Shown one piece after another: positions 1 to 4,775 of a DNA stretch of 5,038 nucleotides. A model generated the notes under the pieces. The model saw only the letters and a program-made list of their open reading frames with translations. It made no database searches and was not told the origin of the DNA. Position 1 is the stretch's first letter. Each line of letters opens with the position of its first letter. The position numbers and the translations under genes are program-made. The stretch is from Prevotella sp. (lineage in GTDB: Bacteria > Bacteroidota > Bacteroidia > Bacteroidales > Bacteroidaceae): contig DMYZ01000128.1 in the NCBI GenBank assembly GCA_003483565.1, positions 1 to 5,038 on the forward strand, written 5' to 3'.

Positions 1-88
1 AATAGTAGCTGCTGCGGGATACATCCATCTTCTTGCAGAAATGATGGATGCTTATCCCCTTGGGAAGCTTCCTGCAAAGTCCGGCTAT
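1..88 (-). CDS. IS3-family transposase OrfB (DDE integrase), N-terminal fragment cut by the window edge
   Basis: In the -1 frame relative to orfA, the minus strand stays open to the window edge and encodes about 29 residues, including GISIHHFCKKMDVSRSSYY. This matches the start of IS3-family OrfB proteins, where a short segment ending in (S/N)RSSYYY precedes the DDE catalytic core. The core itself, with its D, D and E residues, lies outside the window, so activity cannot be judged. No ATG precedes this segment; an ATA codon at 88-86 overlaps the orfA TAG stop. OrfB is therefore either translated as an OrfAB fusion by -1 frameshifting, as is usual in this family, or started by coupling at a weak codon. 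The assigned start is only a convention. Confidence 0.7.
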   Translation of the reverse strand, partial: MAGLCRKLPKGISIHHFCKKMDVSRSSYY

Positions 89-393
89 CTGACCTTTAGT
101 CCGGCATCCTCGCAGGCACTCGCAAAAAAATCATTCTCTATGGTTAATTCACCTACTTTTTTCAAGAGGCGGTCCTTTTCAGCCTTGAGATGGCTGAACT
201 CTTTCTCACGTGAAGTATCCGGACTGACAAATGCCGCACTGGCATTAGCTAGAAATTCCTGTTTCCAAGCTGTAATCTTTACCGGAGAGACCTCAAACTC
301 CTTAGCTAACTCGGTCAAAGTCTTTTGTTCCTTAATGGCCTCCAAGGCTACCTTAGCCTTAAAGGAGGCATCAAACTTACTCTTTCGTCCCAT
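85..393 (-). CDS. IS3-family transposase OrfA (DNA-binding subunit)
   Basis: The 102-residue protein has the usual length and organisation of IS3/IS150 OrfA. Residues about 5-48 form the transposase_8 helix-turn-helix region (SFKAKVALEAIKEQKTLTEL, then VSPVKITAWKQEF), which binds the element's terminal repeats. A charged helix follows, with leucine-zipper spacing at L69, L76, L83 and F90, the expected dimerisation segment shared with the OrfAB fusion. OrfA alone normally regulates and limits transposition, while the frameshifted OrfAB fusion is the transposase. The ATG at 393 is the natural start, with an AAAGGG stretch a few bases before it. A run of seven T residues near the 3' end (130-124) is a candidate -1 frameshift site. 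The gene appears intact. Confidence 0.9.
   Translation of the reverse strand: MGRKSKFDASFKAKVALEAIKEQKTLTELAKEFEVSPVKITAWKQEFLANASAAFVSPDTSREKEFSHLKAEKDRLLKKVGELTIENDFFASACEDAGLKVR
124..130 (-). other. Candidate -1 programmed ribosomal frameshift site (T TTT TTT)
   Basis: On the minus strand, orfA reads GAT TTT TTT GCG here, so the heptamer T TTT TTT has the X XXY YYZ phasing needed for simultaneous -1 slippage. After a -1 shift the frame stays open without a stop into the orfB segment at the window edge. IS3 elements usually make the OrfAB transposase this way, often on A-rich heptamers; an all-T site is less typical. I saw no obvious downstream stem-loop or upstream Shine-Dalgarno-like stimulator, so the site is inferred from frame logic. 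Confidence 0.5.
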
Positions 394-414
394 TCTAAAC
401 CCTTTCTTTTATAT

Positions 415-451
415 GGTGCAAAGATATAAAATATTTTTTAACTTTTGCACC
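415..451 (-). promoter_or_regulatory. orfA promoter (TATCTTTG -7 box) framed by an inverted repeat
   Basis: Minus strand 426-419 reads TATCTTTG, an exact match to the Bacteroidota -7 consensus TAnnTTTG, about 25 bases before the orfA ATG. No convincing -33 TTTG is found at the proper distance. The box overlaps one arm of an inverted repeat: GGTGCAAAG at 415-423 and CTTTTGCACC at 442-451 on the plus strand, with one bulged base and an AT-rich spacer. The repeat could be an OrfA operator, or a hairpin that lowers impinging transcription; this role is inferred. Confidence 0.5.
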
Positions 452-490
452 TGTCCAATTTTTGGGGGATAGTATACCCTTCTTGTTCCC

Positions 491-1117
491 TTATTTTTTA
501 TTCGATGAGAAAAGACCATAAAGTTCGCTGTCTATGCTATCAGCTATTTGATCAAAAACTCTGGCATCATTCTGAAAATCCGTATGATCACCGTCAATAA
601 TAAGCAGACGACCCTTGTATTCCTTAATAAAATCTTCATAACGATGATTAAGTCCTTTAAGGTAATCGATACGTATAGTCTGTTCAAAATCACGGCCACG
701 CTTTTCAATATGATCAATAAGAGTAGGTATACTACTCTTAATATAAATCATCAGGTCAGGCAGCCTGACCAAAGAAATCATAAGATCAAAGAGATCACTG
801 TAATTGTCAAAATCACGATCACTCATCATTCCCATATCATGAAGATTCGGGGCAAAGATACGAGCATCCTCGAAAATAGTACGATCCTGTATAATAGTCT
901 TTTCTGACTTTGATATTTCAACAACGTCCTTAAAACGCTGATTAAGGAAATAAACCTGCAAGTTAAAAGACCAGCGCTTCATATCATGATAGAAATCATC
1001 AAGATAAGGATTGTTATCAACCGGTTCAAAATGAGCACTCCATCCAAAGCGTTTGGCAAGCATCTTGGTAAGAGTAGTTTTTCCGCTTCCAATATTACCA
1101 GCTATTGCAATATGCAT
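491..1117 (-). CDS. Deoxynucleoside kinase, downstream copy (dNK-1)
   Basis: This is a 208-residue member of the dCK/dGK/TK2 deoxynucleoside kinase family, which phosphorylates deoxynucleosides to 5'-monophosphates with NTP in cytosolic salvage. The P-loop GNIGSGKTT covers residues 7-15. EPVDNNPYLDDFY (31-43) contains the likely catalytic base E31. The DR(S/T) motif is D78-R79-T80, followed by IFEDARIF. The lid carries RGRDFEQ (140-146), nearly as in Lactobacillus dAK/dGK. D84 aligns with the base-recognition aspartate of human dCK (D133). The ATG at 1117 sits 16 bases after the stop of a tandem paralogue of identical length, about 54% identical by my hand count. Lactobacillus kinases of this family work as heterodimers encoded by tandem genes, which makes a two-subunit enzyme plausible. 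Whether it prefers dA, dG or dC cannot be read from the sequence. It is the last gene of the operon; an IS begins just after its stop. Confidence 0.9.
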   Translation of the reverse strand: MHIAIAGNIGSGKTTLTKMLAKRFGWSAHFEPVDNNPYLDDFYHDMKRWSFNLQVYFLNQRFKDVVEISKSEKTIIQDRTIFEDARIFAPNLHDMGMMSDRDFDNYSDLFDLMISLVRLPDLMIYIKSSIPTLIDHIEKRGRDFEQTIRIDYLKGLNHRYEDFIKEYKGRLLIIDGDHTDFQNDARVFDQIADSIDSELYGLFSSNKK

Positions 1118-1133
1118 AATAGTATTTTATTGT

Positions 1134-1760
1134 TTATTTAGAATTTTGAAAAAATCCGTAAAGACGGGCATCTATTTTGTCTATGATGTCACCAAGATCC
1201 TTCGGATTATGAAGAAAATCTATATGATCGACATCAATAACTAATACATCACCTGTATATTGATGAAAAATGAAATCATCATATCGACCATTTACATTTT
1301 GAAGATACTCTATCGACATAGACTCCTCACATTTACGCCCCCGCCTTTCTATATTATTGACAAGATGAGGTACGGACGAACGAAGATAAATCATGAGTTG
1401 GGGTGGACGGACTATCATCATCATCGAATCAAAGAGATCCATGTAGGTGTTAAAATCACGGTCACTCAAATTTCCCATCGCTTTGTTATTAGCTGTAAAG
1501 ACGTATACTCCTTCATAAATACTACGATCCTGAATGACAGTCTTCTTCGTATGGGATATTTCAAGCATGTCACGAAAACGCTGCTTAAGGAAAAAGACTT
1601 CTACATTAAACGACCATCGGTTGATATCTTTATAATAATCGTCAAGATATGGATTGTTTTCTACAGGTTCAAAACGAGGAATCCAACCATAATGCCGTGC
1701 CAAAAGATTTGTCAATGTTGTCTTGCCACTGCCAATATTTCCTGCTACTACAATATGCAC
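1134..1760 (-). CDS. Deoxynucleoside kinase, upstream copy (dNK-2), GTG start
   Basis: A 208-residue paralogue of the next gene, aligning without gaps through most of its length. It keeps the P-loop GNIGSGKTT (7-15), EPVENNPYLDDYY (31-43), D78-R79-S80 and the lid arginines of RGRKCEE (140-146), so catalysis is probably retained. Two differences stand out: position 84 is Gly (IYEGVYVF) where the sister has Asp, and the lid has KC where the sister has DF. Both suggest a different nucleoside preference. The start is GTG at 1760: an in-frame TAA lies three codons upstream and no ATG intervenes, and this start places the P-loop exactly as in the sister. It lies 28 bases after rsgA and has no recognisable promoter of its own, so it is probably expressed by read-through from frr-rsgA. 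The family is clear; the substrate (purine or pyrimidine deoxynucleoside) is not. Confidence 0.9.
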   Translation of the reverse strand: MHIVVAGNIGSGKTTLTNLLARHYGWIPRFEPVENNPYLDDYYKDINRWSFNVEVFFLKQRFRDMLEISHTKKTVIQDRSIYEGVYVFTANNKAMGNLSDRDFNTYMDLFDSMMMIVRPPQLMIYLRSSVPHLVNNIERRGRKCEESMSIEYLQNVNGRYDDFIFHQYTGDVLVIDVDHIDFLHNPKDLGDIIDKIDARLYGFFQNSK

Positions 1761-1781
1761 TATATTTTATAAGCTTAGAAA

Positions 1782-1800
1782 GAAAAGGCTAAAAAGCCTC
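1782..1800 (-). terminator. Small terminator-like hairpin on the rsgA stop codon
   Basis: The minus strand reads AGGCT (1799-1795), loop TTTT, AGCCT (1790-1786), then TTTCTTTC. The five-base-pair stem extends by a G-T pair and is followed by a U-rich tail, the outline of a weak intrinsic terminator. It includes the rsgA TAG stop (1791-1789), so a terminating ribosome would cover it. It may reduce read-through into the kinase pair rather than stop it; this is inference. Confidence 0.4.
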
Positions 1801-2721
1801 TCTATATTTATTTTCATTTTTATCTTCTAACATGGAGAGATAAGACTGGTATCGGCTCTCTGCAATATAATGATCCTCAACAGCCCTGCGGACAGCACAT
1901 CCCGGCTCATGAGTATGAGTACAGTTAGAGAACTTACATTGCTTGGAAAAATGAAAAATATCTCTAAAATAACTGGTTAATTCCTCTGGCTCAATATCAA
2001 AAGTGCCAAATCCTTTAATTCCAGGAGTATCGATAAGATAACCGCCACCAGGAACATCCAGCATTTCACTGAAAGTAGTAGTATGCATGCCTGTATCATG
2101 GGCATCACTCAATTCACCGGTTTTCAAATGAACACCAGGCAGAAGCTGGTTAATAAGCGTTGACTTGCCAACTCCACTGTTACCACTAAAAAGAGTTATC
2201 TTATCTTTCAACAAAGGCATCAATTCTTCCATCCCTTCACCCGTTGTTGCACAAATTTCTTTGCATACATACCCTATCGTTTCATAAAGATTTACCATCA
2301 TCTGTTCATAGTGAAGTTCATCGTCATCAAGCACATCATGCTTGTTGAAAATCAACACAACAGGAACACGATAAGCCTCTGCACCTGCAAGGAACCTATC
2401 AATAAAAGTGGTTGAAGTCTGGGGATGATTTACGGTAACCAACAAAAAAGTCTGATCAAGGTTAGCTGCCAGAATCTGGCTCTGTTTAGAAAGATTAGGT
2501 GATTTACGGACGATATAATTTTTACGGTCTTCAATCTCTGTGATAAAAGCTGTCCCTTCTTGATTGGTAGCAATTGCAACCCTGTCACCTACAGCAACAG
2601 GGTTAGTAGAGCGGATACCCTTCAAGCGGAAATTCCCCTTTACCTTACTCTCAATAACCTTGCCTTCATCTGTTTTTACAGTATACCAGCTACCGGTATT
2701 TTTGATAACGAGTCCTCTCAC
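1789..2721 (-). CDS. rsgA: Ribosome small subunit-dependent GTPase RsgA (YjeQ/EngC), GTG start
   Basis: RsgA is a circularly permuted GTPase that binds nearly mature 30S subunits, checks the decoding region and promotes release of assembly factors in the cytoplasm. The 310 residues show the full family layout. An N-terminal OB fold (about 1-70) begins MRGLVIKNTGSWYTV. Then come the G motifs in permuted order: NKHD (126-129, G4), GNSGVGKST (180-188, G1), the TTT segment (214-216, G2) and DTPG (231-234, G3). The C-terminal zinc site is C262, C267, H269 and C275 in CKFSNCTHTHEPGC. The start is GTG at 2721; an in-frame TAA lies three codons upstream, so no earlier start is possible. It follows frr by 11 bases and is almost certainly co-transcribed with it. 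Length and motifs are normal. Confidence 0.97.
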   Translation of the reverse strand: MRGLVIKNTGSWYTVKTDEGKVIESKVKGNFRLKGIRSTNPVAVGDRVAIATNQEGTAFITEIEDRKNYIVRKSPNLSKQSQILAANLDQTFLLVTVNHPQTSTTFIDRFLAGAEAYRVPVVLIFNKHDVLDDDELHYEQMMVNLYETIGYVCKEICATTGEGMEELMPLLKDKITLFSGNSGVGKSTLINQLLPGVHLKTGELSDAHDTGMHTTTFSEMLDVPGGGYLIDTPGIKGFGTFDIEPEELTSYFRDIFHFSKQCKFSNCTHTHEPGCAVRRAVEDHYIAESRYQSYLSMLEDKNENKYREAF

Positions 2722-2732
2722 TATACTTTAAA

Positions 2733-3293
2733 TTACACTGTCATAATTTCTTTTTGCTTAGCTGCGAGAATAGCGTCAACGTCTTTGATATACCTGTCAT
2801 GGTTCTTCTGCAATATATCCTCAGAATCTTTTTCCTGATCTTCAGACAAACCGTCCTTGATACCCTTCTTCAGTTTATCCTTAACCTCAGCACGAATAGA
2901 GCGGATCTGCACTTTTGTCTGCTCACCGATTTTATTACACTGTTTTACAAGCTCCTTACGACGCTCCTCTGTAGGCTGTGGGAGTCGCAGAATAACCATT
3001 TCACCATTATTTTCAGGAGTGATACCGACATCAGAATCCATAACACCTTTTTCTATATCCTTGATCTGTTTGCGATCCCAAGGGCGTATAGTAATTGTAC
3101 GGGCATCCGGTATCTGAATATTAGCCACCTGATTAAGAGGAAGGGCCTGTCCATAGGACTCTACTCTTACACCATCAAGAATAGCTGCATTAGCACGCCC
3201 GGCACGGATACGTGCCAACTCTTCTTCCAAAAAGCGTGATGCCTTCTGCATTTTGCCTTCAGCATCCTTCAATGTCTGTTTTACGTCTATCAT
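2733..3293 (-). CDS. frr: Ribosome recycling factor
   Basis: Frr acts with EF-G (and IF3) to split the post-termination ribosome, freeing mRNA and subunits. The 186-residue protein is close to the usual 185. Domain I, a three-helix bundle, comprises the N-terminal helix with RIRAGRAN (28-35) and the long C-terminal helices from about 106. The beta-rich domain II lies between (about 36-104), with the QIPDARTITIRPWD stretch (60-73). The conserved arginine region QIRSIRAEVKDKLKK starts at 129, with R131 in the position of E. coli R132. The ATG at 3293 is preceded by a good promoter about 25 bases upstream. In many bacteria frr follows pyrH; here the gene upstream is msrC and frr heads its own operon, with rsgA and the two kinases behind it. 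Confidence 0.97.
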   Translation of the reverse strand: MIDVKQTLKDAEGKMQKASRFLEEELARIRAGRANAAILDGVRVESYGQALPLNQVANIQIPDARTITIRPWDRKQIKDIEKGVMDSDVGITPENNGEMVILRLPQPTEERRKELVKQCNKIGEQTKVQIRSIRAEVKDKLKKGIKDGLSEDQEKDSEDILQKNHDRYIKDVDAILAAKQKEIMTV

Positions 3294-3318
3294 AATATTA
3301 TAATTGAATTCAATGATA

Positions 3319-3350
3319 CAAAAATAGATATTAATTCGCAGACAAGCAAG
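3319..3350 (-). promoter_or_regulatory. Promoter of the frr-rsgA-kinase operon (Bacteroidota type)
   Basis: Minus strand 3326-3319 reads TATTTTTG, matching the -7 consensus TAnnTTTG. CTTG at 3350-3347, 20 bases upstream, fits the -33 TTTG box in three of four positions. Transcription would begin around 3312, giving an untranslated leader of about 20 bases before the frr ATG. The -33 box lies in the arm of a hairpin between msrC and frr. A perfect 12-base palindrome, ATTGAATTCAAT (3303-3314), covers the predicted start site. Confidence 0.5.
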
Positions 3351-3362
3351 TTTTTCTTGCTT
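3344..3362 (-). terminator. Hairpin after msrC, weak terminator candidate
   Basis: AAGCAAG (3344-3350) pairs with CTTGCTT (3356-3362) across a five-base loop. On the minus strand the stem is followed by GTCTG and no T-run, so it is a poor intrinsic terminator for msrC. The T-run lies on the plus-strand side (3361-3364), where no gene is known. It may partly separate msrC from frr, or protect a processed 3' end. Confidence 0.3.
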
Positions 3363-3382
3363 TTATCCGCAACATTTTCATT

Positions 3383-3862
3383 TTAAAAATTAGGAATACT
3401 CTTTATTTTTTCTGACAGCACTACAGCCAAAGATTCTAGTCCGGCCTGGTCTTTTCCATCAAAAGCACTCCGTTGAGTACTGTCAATATCTATTACTCCC
3501 CATACCTTATCAGCAACATAGACAGGAACGACAATCTCGCTGCGAGAAAGGGTACTACAGGCAATGTGTCCTGGAAACTGTTCTACGTCTGCGACAAGAA
3601 TCGTCCTTTTTTCCTTCCAGGCAGTTCCGCATACTCCTCTGCCGATCTTGATATGTGTACAGGCGACGGGTCCCTGAAAAGGACCCAGAATAAGTTCATC
3701 ATTCTTTACGAAATAAAAACCTGCCCACCAGAAATTTTCCGGAAAAGAATCATGGAGCAAAGCACTGATATTGGAAAGAACAGACACTAAATTATTCTCC
3801 CCTTCCATTAAAGCAACAGCCTGCTTTAACATACAATTATATTTCTGTGACTTACTTTCCAT
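3383..3862 (-). CDS. msrC: Free methionine-(R)-sulfoxide reductase (fRMsr, GAF domain)
   Basis: This cytosolic enzyme reduces the free amino acid methionine-(R)-sulfoxide, using catalytic and resolving cysteines regenerated by thioredoxin. It consists of one GAF domain of 159 residues. Numbered from the ATG at 3862, the cysteines are C68 (VACTHI), C78 (GVCG) and C102 (HIACS). Their spacing (10 and 24) equals that of E. coli C84, C94 and C118. The acidic substrate-binding residues E109, D125 and D127 (IDID) also fall at the expected offsets, as does the WWAGFYF aromatic segment. I chose ATG 3862, one base after the rsmA stop. An in-frame TTG at 3889 would add nine residues and overlap rsmA, which is less likely. 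The tight spacing indicates co-transcription, probably translational coupling, with rsmA. Another small-molecule GAF sensor is unlikely because all catalytic residues are present. Confidence 0.94.
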   Translation of the reverse strand: MESKSQKYNCMLKQAVALMEGENNLVSVLSNISALLHDSFPENFWWAGFYFVKNDELILGPFQGPVACTHIKIGRGVCGTAWKEKRTILVADVEQFPGHIACSTLSRSEIVVPVYVADKVWGVIDIDSTQRSAFDGKDQAGLESLAVVLSEKIKSIPNF

Positions 3863-3863
3863 C

Positions 3864-4682
3864 TTAAAGATTTTCCTGAATAAAACCAATCTTTTTCAAC
3901 TCTGTCTCCGTAAGATTAGTTAATTCTACAAATTGCCGGATACTCAACTGTTCCGGACGCATCGTCATCATTTCTCCTGTCATATATTCCTCACTGGCTT
4001 TTACTCCTGGGAACATCTGTTTTATACTTACACGAAGCATTTTCCTGCGCTGGTTGAAAACAGTCTTGACCAGACGCTTGAAAAGCTTTTCATCACATCC
4101 AAGATCAGTAACATTGTTTCGAGTCATTCGGATAACAGCACTCTTCACCTTTGGAGGGGGATTGAACACATCTTCGTCAACCGTAAAAAGATACTCCACA
4201 TCGTACCATGCCTGCGTGAGTACTGAAAGAATACCAAAAGCCTTGCTGCCTGGAGCTGAAGCCATACGTAATGCCACTTCCCTCTGAATCATGCCAGTAC
4301 AACAAGGTATCATATCCTTATTATCAAGCATCTTAAAGAATATCTGAGAAGAAATATCATAAGGATAATTGCCAGTCAAGACAAAAGGCTGCCCGTTAAA
4401 AACTTTTGACAAATCCATACGAAGGAAATCCTCGCCGATAATATCCTCACGCATCAACGGAAAATTCTGATGAAGATAAGCTACAGACTCTGAATCTATC
4501 TCAACAACTTTTACTTTACGTAACTTCTGTACCAAATATTGAGTAAGCACTCCCATCCCAGGACCAACCTCCAAAATCGGTATATCAGGATAAGAATCAA
4601 CAGTATCGGCAATACGTCTGGCTATCCCGAGATCAGTCAGGAAATGCTGACCGAGATTTTTCTTTGGTCTAACTGCTTTCAT
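3864..4682 (-). CDS. rsmA: 16S rRNA (adenine(1518)-N6/adenine(1519)-N6)-dimethyltransferase
   Basis: RsmA (KsgA) uses S-adenosylmethionine to dimethylate two adjacent adenines in helix 45 of 16S rRNA, a late 30S maturation and quality-control step; loss gives kasugamycin resistance in other bacteria. The 272-residue length is normal. PKKNLGQHFL (6-15) is the signature N-terminus. Motif I, EVGPGMGVLT (38-47), binds SAM, with acidic E61 and D63 ending the next strand. Motif IV is GNYPYDISSQ (104-113), in place of the NLPYxISSP of E. coli, a form I associate with Bacteroidota. FNPPPKVKS (173-181) and FNQRRKMLR (209-217) mark the C-terminal part. The ATG at 4682 follows a promoter by about 17 bases. 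msrC follows one base after the stop. The gene is separated from the upstream isomerase gene by a strong terminator. Confidence 0.97.
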   Translation of the reverse strand: MKAVRPKKNLGQHFLTDLGIARRIADTVDSYPDIPILEVGPGMGVLTQYLVQKLRKVKVVEIDSESVAYLHQNFPLMREDIIGEDFLRMDLSKVFNGQPFVLTGNYPYDISSQIFFKMLDNKDMIPCCTGMIQREVALRMASAPGSKAFGILSVLTQAWYDVEYLFTVDEDVFNPPPKVKSAVIRMTRNNVTDLGCDEKLFKRLVKTVFNQRRKMLRVSIKQMFPGVKASEEYMTGEMMTMRPEQLSIRQFVELTNLTETELKKIGFIQENL

Positions 4683-4699
4683 ATTTTTCTTTTATTCTG

Positions 4700-4707
4700 C
4701 AAAGATA
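4700..4707 (-). promoter_or_regulatory. rsmA promoter, -7 box TATCTTTG
   Basis: Minus strand 4707-4700 reads TATCTTTG, the full Bacteroidota -7 consensus TAnnTTTG, 17 bases before the rsmA ATG, so the leader would be only about 10 bases. The -33 region falls inside the upstream terminator, near its loop (TTCC at 4732-4729), and is a poor match. The same octamer serves as the predicted orfA promoter of the IS. Confidence 0.55.
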
Positions 4708-4708
4708 C

Positions 4709-4746
4709 AAAAAAATCCTCCGATGCTTGGAACATCGGAGGATTTT
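4709..4746 (-). terminator. Strong intrinsic terminator after the isomerase gene
   Basis: A perfect 14-base-pair stem pairs 4746-4733 with 4725-4712 (core ATCCTCCGATG/CATCGGAGGAT) around a seven-base loop. On the minus strand a run of seven T residues (4715-4709) covers the end of the stem and continues past it, a classic rho-independent terminator located 30 bases after the isomerase stop. The AT base pairs also leave a T-run on the plus strand, so it could work in both directions. Confidence 0.85.
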
Positions 4747-4775
4747 CTCAATATCTTATATATATTCTTTCTTTA

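Larger units (their letters stand above)
1..476 (-). mobile_element. IS3-family insertion sequence (IS150-like), 5' part only
   Basis: This is the left part of an IS3-family element read on the minus strand; the rest lies beyond position 1. It contains a complete orfA, the beginning of orfB in the -1 frame, its own promoter, and a left terminal region. The minus-strand end beginning about 476 reads TATACTATCCCCCAAAAA followed by TTGGACAGG, which resembles the TGTACTG...CCCC...TTGGACA ends I remember for IS150-group elements. The terminal dinucleotide would be TA instead of the usual TG, so the exact boundary may be off by a few bases or the end may have mutated. The element starts about 14 bases after the stop of the upstream kinase gene and points the same way. 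Target-site duplication cannot be checked because the other end is missing. Confidence 0.85.

Noticed and set aside
78..105. Direct repeat GCCGGACT (105-98 and 85-78) around the orfA stop
   Set aside because: Only eight bases, inside overlapping coding frames; no sign of a functional repeat.
41..472. Open frame of 143 codons on the plus strand across the IS
   Set aside because: It is antisense to orfA, which has clear family motifs, and its translation resembles no family I know.
548..907. Open frame on the plus strand inside dNK-1, with a similar one at 1260-1772 inside dNK-2
   Set aside because: Antisense to clearly real kinase genes; having one in each copy follows from the paralogy of the sense genes.
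2754..3239. Plus-strand frames opposite frr (also 2857-3117) and opposite rsmA and msrC (3473-3790, 3933-4287)
   Set aside because: All are shadows of conserved minus-strand genes and show no domain, no promoter and no credible start context.
3863..3889. Extended N-terminus of msrC from a TTG at 3889
   Set aside because: It would overlap rsmA by 26 bases; the ATG at 3862 gives the normal family length and a tight one-base gap.
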